38,176 bases of DNA from an uncultured Bacteroidales bacterium (GCA_903926565.1 CAIYJU010000049.1:1-38176); one strand, 5' to 3'; numbered from the stretch's first letter, positions 8,350 through 16,214 are shown. The notes: generated from the sequence alone by a model not told the origin. Made by a program: numbers and translations.

Positions 8350-9051
8350 TTAGATGTTCATCACGAGCTTAAACCCGACGCCGTGAACATTCAGCAACTC
8401 CACACGGGGATCGTCTTTAAGATATTTCCGTAACTTCACGATATACACATCCATGCTGCGCGCATTGAAATAACTGTCGGCATTCCAGATCTCCTTAAGG
8501 GCAACATGACGATCGAGCACATTGTTGGCATGGGTACACAGCAATTTCAACAACCCCGCCTCCTTTGATGTCAGCTTTTGTTCATTGCTTCCGTTAATCA
8601 GGGTTTGCCGGTTGTAGTCAAAAACGTACATGCCGATGGTGTAAACATTTTCATTTCCAGGGGTTTTGAGATGTTCATCGGTGCGTCGCAGGATGGCCTG
8701 CATCCGCAGAAGCAACTCTTCCATGCTGAACGGCTTGGTGATGTAATCATCTGCACCGATCTCAAAGCCTTTCAGCTTGTCCTCCTGAAGGGATTTCGCA
8801 GTAAGAAACAGGATCGGAATTTTTTTATTTACCGCCCTGATTTCCGAGGCAGTCGCAAACCCGTCTTTGACCGGCATCATGATGTCGAGAATGCAAATGT
8901 CAAACTCCTTCCGGGTAAACGCGTCTGTGGCTTCCTGGCCATTGACGCACAAAGTCGTTGCATAACCCTTGGCATCCAGGTAATTTTTCAGGATATTGCC
9001 CAGGTTACGGTCATCTTCAGCGAGAAGTAATCGGGTTTGATTTTTATCCAT
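8350..9051 (-). CDS. rprY: OmpR-family response regulator, RprY-like
   Basis: This 233-residue regulator has an N-terminal receiver domain with the acidic pair Asp13/Asp14, phospho-acceptor Asp56 (CILDIMMP), Thr84 and Lys106 (YITKPF), then a C-terminal winged-helix DNA-binding domain (about 130-230) with the typical YFNARSMDVYIVKLRKYL recognition-helix region. The sequence strongly resembles RprY of Bacteroides fragilis, including IGADDYITKPFSMEEL, and the gene is next to an RprX-like kinase, 34 bases upstream. RprXY has been tied to envelope and stress-related regulation in Bacteroidales; the targets here are unknown. The gene symbol is given by resemblance plus pairing. Confidence 0.85.
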   Translation of the reverse strand: MDKNQTRLLLAEDDRNLGNILKNYLDAKGYATTLCVNGQEATDAFTRKEFDICILDIMMPVKDGFATASEIRAVNKKIPILFLTAKSLQEDKLKGFEIGADDYITKPFSMEELLLRMQAILRRTDEHLKTPGNENVYTIGMYVFDYNRQTLINGSNEQKLTSKEAGLLKLLCTHANNVLDRHVALKEIWNADSYFNARSMDVYIVKLRKYLKDDPRVELLNVHGVGFKLVMNI

Positions 9052-9085
9052 CGGTATTTTTCTAATTATCGGCCAAGGTACGATT

Positions 9086-10372
9086 TTATTCTTTGATCAC
9101 AAACGGGAGAAATACCCTGAATTTGGTTCCCCTGTTCACTTCGCTTTCCAGGCTTATCTTTCCGTGGTGCTCCTCTACAATGGCTTTTACATAGTTCAGC
9201 CCCAGCCCGAATCCACGAACCTCGTGGATGTTCCCGGTCGGAACACGGTAAAGTTTGTCGAAGATCTTCTTCTGCTCATTTTTACCGATCCCGATCCCGT
9301 TATCCTCTATCGTCATCACAATGCCATTGCTGACATTCTCAGTTATTATGCGTATCACCGGCCGCTTTGGTGAATATTTGTTTGCGTTGTCGAGCAGATT
9401 GTAAACCAGGTTTGTAACATGCACCTTGTCACCTTCAATTTGCGAATTCGTTGCTTTCAGCCTGCGCTTGATCTCTCCGTCTTTGATCTCTACCTGGATC
9501 CGGAGGTTCTTGATCACATCGGTGATTATTTCATGCAGGTTGATGGTCTCCTTGTTCATCTTCAGTTGCCCCTTGTCGATCACGGCGGTTTGCAGGATCT
9601 TTTCTGCCATACCGGCAAGCCGCTTGTTCTCTTCCTGGATCATGGAGAGATAACTGTCCAGAAACTCGCCCGATCCCCTCAGCTCTTTGTCACTCAGCGC
9701 TTCACATGCAAGGGATATCGTGGATATTGGCGTTTTAAATTCGTGGGTCATGTTGTTGATGAAGTCGTTCTTCATCTCTGAAAGCCTTTTCTGACGGAAG
9801 ATTGTGGCGATAGTGTATGTAAAAGAATAAAAGATGACGATGATCAGGATGATCGAAATAAGCAGCATTCCCCAGAGTTCGGTAAGCAGAAACTGCTTTT
9901 CGCGGGGGAAATGGATGAGAAGGTATTCGGGACTTGTATAAATGTCGGCCTGGAACAAAATAAATGCATTTCCCTTTTCAATCAGGTCTTTGCGGAAATT
10001 TTGTGAACGTTCCATCAAAAACTCCTGGCGCTCGGGTTTGTAAATACAAAATTCGTAACGGGTGTCAACCCCATGCATATTCAGGTACAACCTGATTATT
10101 GAGTCAAGTTCAGTAACTGTCAATACGCTGTCGTATGGCAGATGCCGGTTAAAGTTAAGCATGTTCTCGTAAGGGTTGATGAGCAGGGCCTTGTTTCGCT
10201 CTATCCGCTCCACCTTCTGCACCACCCTTACCATGGCTTCATTTACACTGCGGCGAAAGTTAGCCTCCTTGATGGCCGAGGCACTCTGGATCCAATAGAT
10301 CTGAATCCCCATTAGCCCGATAAGGGCAATGGTCATGGCAATGATGGTGAAAATGACAATGCGTCTGTTCAT
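9086..10372 (-). CDS. rprX: Membrane sensor histidine kinase, RprX-like
   Basis: From the ATG at 10372 the protein has 428 residues. It has two transmembrane helices (about residues 4-25 and 165-190) around a periplasmic sensor region, a HisKA domain with the phospho-acceptor histidine in NNMTHEFKTPIST, and a HATPase domain with NLLDNANKYSP (N box), DNGIGIG (G1) and GFGLGL (G2). A frame extends to an ATG at 10414, but a TACCTTTG -7 box lies between the two ATGs. Transcription would then begin almost at 10372, which makes the shorter, nearly leaderless form more likely. The partner regulator lies 34 bases downstream. The extracellular signal is unknown. Confidence 0.87.
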   Translation of the reverse strand: MNRRIVIFTIIAMTIALIGLMGIQIYWIQSASAIKEANFRRSVNEAMVRVVQKVERIERNKALLINPYENMLNFNRHLPYDSVLTVTELDSIIRLYLNMHGVDTRYEFCIYKPERQEFLMERSQNFRKDLIEKGNAFILFQADIYTSPEYLLIHFPREKQFLLTELWGMLLISIILIIVIFYSFTYTIATIFRQKRLSEMKNDFINNMTHEFKTPISTISLACEALSDKELRGSGEFLDSYLSMIQEENKRLAGMAEKILQTAVIDKGQLKMNKETINLHEIITDVIKNLRIQVEIKDGEIKRRLKATNSQIEGDKVHVTNLVYNLLDNANKYSPKRPVIRIITENVSNGIVMTIEDNGIGIGKNEQKKIFDKLYRVPTGNIHEVRGFGLGLNYVKAIVEEHHGKISLESEVNRGTKFRVFLPFVIKE

Positions 10373-10377
10373 TGTTG

Positions 10378-10385
10378 CAAAGGTA
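10378..10385 (-). promoter_or_regulatory. -7 box TACCTTTG for the rprX operon
   Basis: Read on the minus strand, TACCTTTG matches TAnnTTTG and ends six bases before the ATG at 10372. That spacing puts the expected transcription start at or next to the start codon. A TTG lies 26 bases upstream, longer than usual. Confidence 0.5.
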
Positions 10386-10464
10386 TCGAAATTTGGTGCG
10401 TATTGATTTAACAAAAATTAACGTATATTAATATTCCTTAACAGATTCCGATTGTTCAATAGGT

Positions 10465-10472
10465 TAATTTTG
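10465..10472 (+). promoter_or_regulatory. -7 box TAATTTTG
   Basis: TAATTTTG matches TAnnTTTG exactly and is followed about 90 bases later by a strong terminator, with no reading frame between. No good TTG is seen at the usual distance, so this is a one-element promoter call. Confidence 0.4.
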
Positions 10473-10478
10473 CATCAC

Positions 10479-10600
10479 AGGATTTGTAATAAAATATTTT
10501 GGCAGGAGCTTTTCAGCAGATAACGAATGCCAGGTGGTTAATTGGATTTTGTTTATTGATTTAAAAGTGTGTTCCCGGCAAGTGAGCACACTTTTTTTTT
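10479..10600 (+). ncRNA. Candidate small RNA or pgi leader
   Basis: The region from the presumed start after TAATTTTG (10465) to the terminator at 10600 has no open frame longer than a few codons. It contains an internal TGGCA/TGCCA pairing (around 10500-10535) besides the terminator hairpin. It would yield an RNA of about 120 bases. I do not recognise a known RNA family. It could be a free small RNA, or a leader whose terminator controls read-through into pgi. Confidence 0.35.
10565..10600 (+). terminator. Intrinsic terminator
   Basis: The stem AAGTGTGTTC (10565-10574) pairs with GAGCACACTT (10584-10593), ten pairs with one G-U, around a nine-base loop. A run of T follows (10592-10600). This is the clearest rho-independent terminator in the window, yet no plus-strand gene precedes it. 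Confidence 0.85.
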
Positions 10601-10628
10601 GCCAATGTCAACCTTATCAGTAATTTCG
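10598..10628 (+). promoter_or_regulatory. Promoter for pgi
   Basis: TTTG (10598-10601) is followed after 19 bases by TAATTTCG (10621-10628), one mismatch from the -7 consensus. The upstream box uses the last bases of the terminator T-run. The resulting leader of about 75 bases carries the palindrome at 10659-10682. Confidence 0.6.
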
Positions 10629-10658
10629 TTCAAAAAATAAACTAACCGACGACGCCCT

Positions 10659-10682
10659 CCCCCTCTCCTTCAGGAGAGGGGG
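10659..10682. repeat. C/G-rich palindrome in the pgi leader
   Basis: CCCCCTCTCC (10659-10668), loop TTCA, and GGAGAGGGGG (10673-10682) form a perfect ten-pair hairpin. It is flanked by CGCCCT and CCGGTGGGTGAGG, a context I recognise as a widely dispersed intergenic repeat in Bacteroidota. It lies between the pgi promoter and the pgi start codon. Confidence 0.8.
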
Positions 10683-10710
10683 CCGGTGGGTGAGGTTCAA
10701 AAACAACCCC

Positions 10711-12054
10711 ATGACAGAACTGAAAATTGACATCTCCAGACTAAAAACCTTTATCGATGATCAGGCATGGCCTGGCATGAAGGAAGAGTTGAACAACTGT
10801 TTTAATCAACTGGCCGGACATTCCGGCAAGGGAAACGATTTTCTTGGCTGGCTGGACCTGCCTGTTCAGCTGGAGGCTGCCTTTCTTTCCCGTATTCAGG
10901 CGGATGCGGAGAAAATCAGGAAAATGGCCGAAATTTTCGTGGTAATCGGGATCGGTGGGTCTTATCTTGGATCCAAAGCCGTGATTGAAGCCCTGGGAAA
11001 TCCTTTTGAAGATCTGAAGGGTGGTTCCGGTTATCCTTATGTTGTCTTTGCCGGTGAAAATCTCAGCGAGAGTTATCATGCCCACCTGCTGGAATTACTG
11101 GATAAAAGAGAGTATGCAGTTGCAGTAATCTCAAAATCAGGAACGACCACTGAACCGGCTATTGCCTTTAGGCTTATCAGGCAGCATATTGAGAAGAAAT
11201 ATGGCAAGGCGGGTGCAAGGGAGCGCATCTTTGCCATCACGGATTCATCGCGTGGAGCGTTGAAAAAATTGGCGGATGCCGAAGGATATGCAAGTTATGT
11301 CATACCGGATGATGTGGGTGGCAGGTATTCGGTACTTACTCCGGTTGGTCTTCTTCCGATCGCAGTGGCCGGTTTTGACATCAATGCCCTGGTCAATGGT
11401 GCGGTAACGATGCGGGAAACCGCCATGAAATCATCGGATTTCGATCATAATCCATGTGTTCAATATGCTGCAGCCCGAAATCTTTTGCTTCGAAGCGGGA
11501 AATTTGTGGAAATCCTGGTCGCCTTTGAACCGAATCTGCTTTATGTGATTGAATGGTGGAAGCAACTTTACGGAGAGAGTGAAGGAAAAGAACAAAAAGG
11601 CATTTTCCCCGCCGGGGTGACGTTTACGAGCGACCTTCACTCAATGGGGCAATACATCCAGGAAGGAATGCGTACCCTCTTTGAAACAGTGATTTCTGTT
11701 GGGGAACCGGCAACGCACCTTGTCGTTCCGAATGACCCCGAAAACCTCGACGGCCTGAATTTCCTTTCGGGGAAGCGGCTTTCCGAGGTCAACCGCCAGG
11801 CCGAACTTGGCACTATGCTGGCCCATGTTGATGGCGGTGTTCCGAATATCCGGCTCACCATTCCTGCGATCAATGAGTATTACCTCGGGCAGCTGATCTA
11901 CTTCTTTGAATTCGCCTGTGCCCTCAGTGGTTATGCCCTCGGTGTAAATCCATTCGACCAGCCAGGGGTTGAAGCATATAAGAAAAATATGTTTGCCCTG
12001 CTCGGAAAACCGGGTTTTGAAAAGGAAACAGCAGAATTGCTAAAACGGATGTAA
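10711..12054 (+). CDS. pgi: Glucose-6-phosphate isomerase
   Basis: This 447-residue cytoplasmic enzyme interconverts glucose 6-phosphate and fructose 6-phosphate. It is of the short bacterial type, without the extra segments of the 550-residue E. coli form. The phosphate-binding and active-site motifs are visible: VVIGIGGSYLGSKAVIEAL (from about residue 77), SKSGTTTEPA, DDVGGRYSVLTPVG, and the catalytic-glutamate block YGESEGKEQKGIFP, with HSMGQYIQEG after it. The C-terminus has GVEAYKKNMFALLGK with the conserved lysine. The frame reads back to a GTG at 10690, but the ATG at 10711 starts the homologous MTELKIDIS and clears the leader hairpin. A GGGGCATGCCCC array begins right after the stop. 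Confidence 0.95.
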   Translation: MTELKIDISRLKTFIDDQAWPGMKEELNNCFNQLAGHSGKGNDFLGWLDLPVQLEAAFLSRIQADAEKIRKMAEIFVVIGIGGSYLGSKAVIEALGNPFEDLKGGSGYPYVVFAGENLSESYHAHLLELLDKREYAVAVISKSGTTTEPAIAFRLIRQHIEKKYGKAGARERIFAITDSSRGALKKLADAEGYASYVIPDDVGGRYSVLTPVGLLPIAVAGFDINALVNGAVTMRETAMKSSDFDHNPCVQYAAARNLLLRSGKFVEILVAFEPNLLYVIEWWKQLYGESEGKEQKGIFPAGVTFTSDLHSMGQYIQEGMRTLFETVISVGEPATHLVVPNDPENLDGLNFLSGKRLSEVNRQAELGTMLAHVDGGVPNIRLTIPAINEYYLGQLIYFFEFACALSGYALGVNPFDQPGVEAYKKNMFALLGKPGFEKETAELLKRM

Positions 12055-12171
12055 ATACGGGGCATGCCCCATTTCCCCGAACAGGGCATGCCTTTATCCA
12101 GATACGGGGCATGCCCCGTTTCCCCGAACAGGGCATGCCTTTATCCAGATACGGGGCATGCCCCGTATCTA
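12055..12171. repeat. 47-bp tandem repeat built on GGGGCATGCCCC
   Basis: Units starting ATACGGGGCATGCCCC begin at 12055, 12102 and 12149, exactly 47 bases apart. Each full unit holds the 12-base palindrome plus a half-type CAGGGCATGCCT, separated by TTTCCCCGAA and TTTATCCAG. The third unit is cut short and ends as a complete palindrome, ATACGGGGCATGCCCCGTAT. The array fills the gap between the convergent pgi and purN genes and supplies the TAG of purN (12169-12171). It may act as a two-way transcription end. Confidence 0.9.
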
Positions 12172-12732
12172 CAACACCACCCGTTCAATTACCTCTGCGA
12201 AATACCGGTATTCCAGCGCATGAACCTTTTCCGCCAGGGTTTCCGCTGTTTCCCCGGCATCAATCTTGCATTTCGCCTGGAAGATAATGCGCCCTTCATC
12301 ATAGTTTTCATCCACAAAATGTATGGTGATACCCGATTCGGTGTCGCCGGAAGCAATTACAGCTTCATGCACCTTTGAACCGTACATGCCTTTCCCGCCA
12401 TAGGCTGGAAGCAAAGCCGGGTGGATGTTGATAATCCTGCCGGGATAGGCATTCAGAAGACTTTGCGGAATCAGCCAGAGGAACCCGGCCAGAACAATGT
12501 AGTCGATGTGGTTTGCCTTTAGAAACTCCGGGATTTCGGAAGTTTCATAGAATGACTTCCTGTTGAATATCCTGGTGGGAACAGAGAGCTTTTCAGCGCG
12601 GGTCAATACATATGCATCCGGCTTGTTGCATAAAACAAGGCTTACCCTGATGGCTGGATGTCCTGAAAAATATTCAATGATCCGTTGGGCGTTGGATCCG
12701 TTTCCTGAAGCGAAAATGGCAATATCCGGCAT
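12169..12732 (-). CDS. purN: Phosphoribosylglycinamide formyltransferase
   Basis: This enzyme transfers a formyl group from 10-formyltetrahydrofolate to glycinamide ribonucleotide, the third step of purine synthesis. It has 187 residues, the usual size for PurN. Visible motifs are IFASGNGSNAQRI at the N-terminus (substrate loop), INIHPALLPAYGGKGMYG with the catalytic Asn and His, and ITIHFVDENYDEGRII with the catalytic Asp. The frame reads back to 12756, but the ATG at 12732 (MPDIAIFASG) is the family start and lies downstream of a TATTTTTG box at 12754-12761. The TAG stop is provided by the edge of the neighbouring repeat. Confidence 0.95.
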   Translation of the reverse strand: MPDIAIFASGNGSNAQRIIEYFSGHPAIRVSLVLCNKPDAYVLTRAEKLSVPTRIFNRKSFYETSEIPEFLKANHIDYIVLAGFLWLIPQSLLNAYPGRIINIHPALLPAYGGKGMYGSKVHEAVIASGDTESGITIHFVDENYDEGRIIFQAKCKIDAGETAETLAEKVHALEYRYFAEVIERVVL

Positions 12733-12753
12733 GATTGATGGATTTGTGTTGCG

Positions 12754-12761
12754 CAAAAATA
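12754..12761 (-). promoter_or_regulatory. -7 box TATTTTTG for purN
   Basis: On the minus strand TATTTTTG is a full match to TAnnTTTG, 21 bases before the purN ATG. No TTG sits at the standard upstream distance. Confidence 0.5.
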
Positions 12762-12910
12762 CAAAACCATCTTAATGTAATAATCGGTCTGAATGTCAAT
12801 TGAACATAACAATCCGAACGGCAGGCACAATCTGGTATCCTTACATATTTCCTAAGTGTCACTAAATCAGTGATGTGAATTTTTTAACTGTTAAAAATTC
12901 TTAAATTATG

Positions 12911-12941
12911 TTGGTTGGATGGAAGAATATTCTTTTCTTTG
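12911..12941 (+). promoter_or_regulatory. Promoter for acpP
   Basis: TTG (12911-12913) is followed after 20 bases by TTTCTTTG (12934-12941), one mismatch from TAnnTTTG. It lies inside the apparent 5' extension of the acpP frame, which supports the start at 12970. Confidence 0.6.
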
Positions 12942-12969
12942 CAGTCGTTTTAACCAAAAAAAAATTAAC

Positions 12970-13206
12970 ATGTCTGACATTGCAGCAAAAGTAAAAGCTA
13001 TCATCGTAGATAAGCTTGGGGTAGATGAAAGTGAAGTTACCATTGAAGCTAGCTTCACCAATGACCTTGGTGCTGACTCCCTTGACACAGTAGAACTGAT
13101 CATGGAATTCGAAAAGGAATTCGATATTGCCATCCCTGACGATCAGGCTGAAAAGATCAGCACAGTTGGAGAAGCCATCGCCTACATCGAGAACAACACC
13201 AAATAA
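12970..13206 (+). CDS. acpP: Acyl carrier protein
   Basis: The 78-residue acidic protein carries growing fatty acyl chains on a 4'-phosphopantetheine arm attached to Ser37 in the [10 protein letters not shown] motif. Length and sequence are typical of AcpP throughout. The frame stays open upstream to 12919, but the ATG at 12970 gives [17 protein letters not shown], the normal family start, and the promoter sits within the extension. fabF follows after 114 bases with a hairpin between them. The pair then continues into rnc, an order widely conserved in bacteria. Confidence 0.97.
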   Translation: MSDIAAKVKAIIVDKLGVDESEVTIEASFTNDLGADSLDTVELIMEFEKEFDIAIPDDQAEKISTVGEAIAYIENNTK

Positions 13207-13266
13207 ATTGCCATCATTTGGCAAAGTATTCGTGGATCTGTATCCAGGAATAATTGTAATGAAATT

Positions 13267-13287
13267 AACCCCGCACTCAGCGGGGTT
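13267..13287 (+). terminator. Hairpin between acpP and fabF
   Basis: AACCCCGC and GCGGGGTT form a perfect eight-pair stem around the loop ACTCA. No T-run follows. It may reduce read-through so that acpP is made in excess over fabF, or it may protect the acpP 3' end. Confidence 0.55.
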
Positions 13288-13320
13288 ATCCATTAACCAA
13301 TGAACATAAAACTGTAAATC

Positions 13321-14571
13321 GTGGAATTAAGGCGAGTTGTAGTAACTGGTCTTGGAGCGCTTACACCAATCGGGAATTCCGTTGATACCTTCTGGAATAA
13401 CCTGATTGCCGGTGTATGCGGTGCAGGGCCTATCACCCGTTTCGATGTTTCCAAATTCAAAACCAAGTTTGCCTGCGAATTGAAAGATTTCAATGCGGAG
13501 GATTTCTTCGACCGGAAAGAGGTCAGGAAGTTCGACCGCTGCTCGCAATATGGTGTCGTGTGTGCCGACCAGGCTGTGCAGGACGCAGGATTTGACATGG
13601 CCGTACTTGACCCCGACAGGGTCGGTGTAATATGGGCTTCCGGCATTGGAGGACTTGAAACCTTCGCAACTGAAGTGACTGCATTTGCACTCGGTGACGG
13701 AACGCCCCGGTTCAACCCGTTCTTCATCCCCAAGATGATCTCCGACATCACGGCAGGTCATATTTCGATGAAGTACGGTTTCCATGGGCCAAATTTTGCA
13801 ACTGTTTCTGCATGCGCTTCTTCCGCCAATGCATTGGTTGATGCCTTCAACTATATCCGTCTCGGAAAAGCGGATGTTTTCGTTGCAGGCGGTTCCGAGG
13901 CTGCCATCACCATGGTCGGTGTAGGTGGTTTCAACGCCATGCACGCGCTTTCAGTCAGAAATGATGATCCTGCAACTGCTTCGAGGCCTTTTGATAAGGA
14001 TCGCGATGGTTTTGTAATGGGTGAAGGTGCAGGTGCTTTGATTTTCGAAGAACTCGGTCATGCCCTTGCCCGTGGCGCAAAAATTTACGGAGAGATCATT
14101 GGAGGTGGTTTATCTGCTGATGCATATCACATTACTTCACCTCATCCCGAAGGATTGGGCGCGATTTTATCCATGCGTACTGCCCTGGCCGATGCGGGAA
14201 TTTCAAAGGAGTCCATTGACCACATCAATACACATGGAACCTCCACCCCGGCAGGCGACATAGCCGAACCCAAAGCGATCGTAAGTTTATTTGGCGACCA
14301 TGCTAAAACTGTCAACATTAACTCCACCAAGTCAATGACCGGTCACCTGCTGGGAGCAGCCGGTGCAGTTGAATCCATTGCGACATTGCTTGCGGTGAAA
14401 AATGACATCATTCCGCCTACCATTAACCACTTCACCGACGATCCCGAAATTGCCCAGCTGAACTTCACCTTTGGCAAAGCACAAAAACGGACGGTGAATT
14501 ATGCACTAAGCAACACTTTTGGTTTTGGCGGCCACAATGCCTCCGTTATCTTCACAAAATATAAGGTATAG
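13321..14571 (+). CDS. fabF: Beta-ketoacyl-[acyl-carrier-protein] synthase II
   Basis: This 416-residue condensing enzyme elongates acyl-ACP with malonyl-ACP. The catalytic triad is visible as Cys165 (VSACASSANAL), His305 (HINTHGTSTPAGD) and His342 (SMTGHLLGAAGAVES), with Lys337 in NSTKSMTGH. The C-terminal SNTFGFGGHNAS motif is intact. The start is a GTG at 13321, giving MELRRVVVTGLGALTPIG; no ATG lies in frame just upstream. rnc begins six bases after the stop. Confidence 0.96.
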   Translation: MELRRVVVTGLGALTPIGNSVDTFWNNLIAGVCGAGPITRFDVSKFKTKFACELKDFNAEDFFDRKEVRKFDRCSQYGVVCADQAVQDAGFDMAVLDPDRVGVIWASGIGGLETFATEVTAFALGDGTPRFNPFFIPKMISDITAGHISMKYGFHGPNFATVSACASSANALVDAFNYIRLGKADVFVAGGSEAAITMVGVGGFNAMHALSVRNDDPATASRPFDKDRDGFVMGEGAGALIFEELGHALARGAKIYGEIIGGGLSADAYHITSPHPEGLGAILSMRTALADAGISKESIDHINTHGTSTPAGDIAEPKAIVSLFGDHAKTVNINSTKSMTGHLLGAAGAVESIATLLAVKNDIIPPTINHFTDDPEIAQLNFTFGKAQKRTVNYALSNTFGFGGHNASVIFTKYKV

Positions 14572-14577
14572 TCAGCT

Positions 14578-15318
14578 TTGTGGTTTAGACCCTCTCAACC
14601 GGTTGGTGCTGAGTTTTCATCCGATAAGCAAGTTAAACAGGCGATAAAGAGCATCCTGGGATATAAACCCGGAAACATCCGGTTATACCATCTTGCCTTT
14701 TTACACAAATCGGCCACTCAGGAAACAAATAGCGGGATCAGGATCAACAACGAACGCCTCGAATTTCTTGGTGATGCCATTCTTGATGCGGTTGCCGCCG
14801 ACTATCTTTTTAAAACATTCCCTACCCGGGATGAAGGTTTCCTCACCGAAATGCGCTCAAAAATTGTCAGCCGGGCCATGCTGAACAAACTTGCTCAAAA
14901 AATGGGGATCGACTTGCTCATCCAGCTCGACAGCTCCTCTTCCGGTGCTTTCAGATCATGCAAAGGGGATGCATTTGAGGCCCTGATCGGGGCCATGTAC
15001 CTTGACAAAGGATACGATTTTACCCGAAAAATCATTCTCGACCGTATCATCGGCCGCTATTTTGACATGGACGACCTGGTGAACCAGGAGGTGAATTTCA
15101 AAAGTAAAATCATTGAATGGACCCAACGCGAAAAAAAACTGGCCCGGTTTAATGTCGTCGATGAAATAGGAGCCGGCTATAAAAAGCAATATATCGTTGA
15201 ATTACTGATTGATAATGAGCCAATTGCCCGCGGACAAGATCATTCCATCAAAGGGGCGGAACAAAATGCAGCTGAAAAATCCTGGTTAAAAATAAATACA
15301 GAAACTATTGACCTTTGA
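14578..15318 (+). CDS. rnc: Ribonuclease III
   Basis: The 246-residue protein cleaves double-stranded RNA in rRNA and mRNA maturation. The signature NNERLEFLGDAILD (residues 57-70) holds Glu62 and Asp66 of the metal-binding site, and GDAFEALIGAMYLDKG supplies the second acidic cluster. The C-terminal double-stranded RNA-binding domain covers about residues 172-240, with the GAEQNAAEKSW helix at its end. No ATG or GTG is available before the conserved part; the TTG at 14578 gives an N-terminal extension of about 20 residues, common in Bacteroidota. The short gap after fabF suggests co-transcription. Confidence 0.95.
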   Translation: MWFRPSQPVGAEFSSDKQVKQAIKSILGYKPGNIRLYHLAFLHKSATQETNSGIRINNERLEFLGDAILDAVAADYLFKTFPTRDEGFLTEMRSKIVSRAMLNKLAQKMGIDLLIQLDSSSSGAFRSCKGDAFEALIGAMYLDKGYDFTRKIILDRIIGRYFDMDDLVNQEVNFKSKIIEWTQREKKLARFNVVDEIGAGYKKQYIVELLIDNEPIARGQDHSIKGAEQNAAEKSWLKINTETIDL

Positions 15319-15338
15319 CCCTGAATTGGCTATCTTTG
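15308..15338 (+). promoter_or_regulatory. Strong Bacteroidota promoter
   Basis: TTG (15308-15310), 20 bases, then TATCTTTG (15331-15338) match the consensus fully. The upstream box overlaps the last codons of rnc. It should drive the IPExxxVDY gene and probably the phasin-like and ABC1 genes after it. Confidence 0.75.
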
Positions 15339-15363
15339 TTATGAATTAGTAAAGTGCCTTCTC

Positions 15364-15825
15364 ATGGCCAAAAAAATATTTCTTGAATCCAGGTCAGAAC
15401 CTACCCTTTTTACCATTTTCGGTATATCCTGCCATTTAAAAGATTTCAGACTATCCTTTCTCCTCAACAAAATGCTGGAGCTGGAATTTACGAAAATGGA
15501 TGACTTTAAGGGCTATTCCTTCTATTTCTGTCGTGACGAGGATCACTATAACTCATTCTATTTATTGGGAAACCGCGGACCGGAATCAATTTTGCTGCCT
15601 GAACTAAAGCAAACAGATTTTATTCTGCTTGTTGAAGGCCCGTATAAAAAAGCTCAGAAAGAACAGTTGCTGATTAAAGTCAGGGAAATTCAAAATGTGC
15701 TCACTGCCTTTGATGTGCGCTTTGAAACCATAAAAAATTACGAGACATTACTCGCCGATCTTGAACTTCACTTCATGAAAATTCTGAAGGAGGCAAAAAT
15801 TAAATACTCACCCTTAAAAAAATAG
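15364..15825 (+). CDS. IPExxxVDY-family protein, unknown function
   Basis: This 153-residue protein belongs to a Bacteroidota-restricted family named for its IPExxxVDY motif. Here the motif reads LPELKQTDF (residues 78-86), a relaxed version. The family-typical ISCHLKDFRLSFLLNKML is near the N-terminus (21-38), and the spacing to the motif is normal. The gene usually lies beside rnc, as it does here. No catalytic residues or membrane segments are visible, and its role is unknown. It has its own promoter overlapping the end of rnc. The next gene starts 11 bases downstream. Confidence 0.8.
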   Translation: MAKKIFLESRSEPTLFTIFGISCHLKDFRLSFLLNKMLELEFTKMDDFKGYSFYFCRDEDHYNSFYLLGNRGPESILLPELKQTDFILLVEGPYKKAQKEQLLIKVREIQNVLTAFDVRFETIKNYETLLADLELHFMKILKEAKIKYSPLKK

Positions 15826-15836
15826 GAGATACTACC

Positions 15837-16187
15837 ATGTTCGAGGATTTAAAAAAATCAATTGACAAAGGCCTGGATTTCGCATTCATGAATGCTGAAA
15901 AGCTTGCCCAGTCGGCAAAAGATCTTGCCAGGGAAAACAAGTTGACCAAGGAAGAGGCTAAAAAGCTGTATGATTACCTCGTCGCCAAATCGGAGGAAGC
16001 GAAAAAAGTTGTGGAAGATGATCTTCAGGTGCTTGTTAAAAACACGCTTAAAAAGATGAATATTCCTTCAAAAGAGGAGATTAAAAAACTTGAAGACCGG
16101 ATCGAAAAACTGGAGGCAGCTAAAAAAGCACCTGCGAAAGTGAAACCCGCCCCAAAAGTGGTTAAAAAGCCGAAGCCGGTTAAATAA
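15837..16187 (+). CDS. Phasin-like coiled-coil protein
   Basis: This 116-residue, lysine-rich, alpha-helical protein has the layout of the polyhydroxyalkanoate granule-associated/phasin family: an N-terminal amphipathic helix (FEDLKKSIDKGLDFAFM), a central helical part, a heptad region around KEEIKKLEDRIEKLEAAKK and a tail rich in Lys, Pro and Ala. A GGAG sequence about ten bases before the ATG is one of the few clear Shine-Dalgarno sites in the window. It is followed by an ABC1 kinase gene. No polymer synthase gene is in view, so a role at storage granules is not shown; membrane or lipid association is equally possible. Confidence 0.65.
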   Translation: MFEDLKKSIDKGLDFAFMNAEKLAQSAKDLARENKLTKEEAKKLYDYLVAKSEEAKKVVEDDLQVLVKNTLKKMNIPSKEEIKKLEDRIEKLEAAKKAPAKVKPAPKVVKKPKPVK

Positions 16188-16214
16188 ATCACCATAAAAG
16201 ATTGAATTGTGAGA

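Noticed and set aside
8578-9030. 150-codon frame opposite rprY
   Set aside because: It is antisense to a clear response regulator and shows no motif of its own, so it is a shadow frame.
13293-13944. Long antisense frames opposite fabF
   Set aside because: Codon structure of fabF leaves open frames on the other strand; none has a recognisable domain or its own promoter.
15837-16187. Evidence for polyhydroxyalkanoate storage
   Set aside because: Only a phasin-like gene is seen; no synthase or depolymerase is present in the window.
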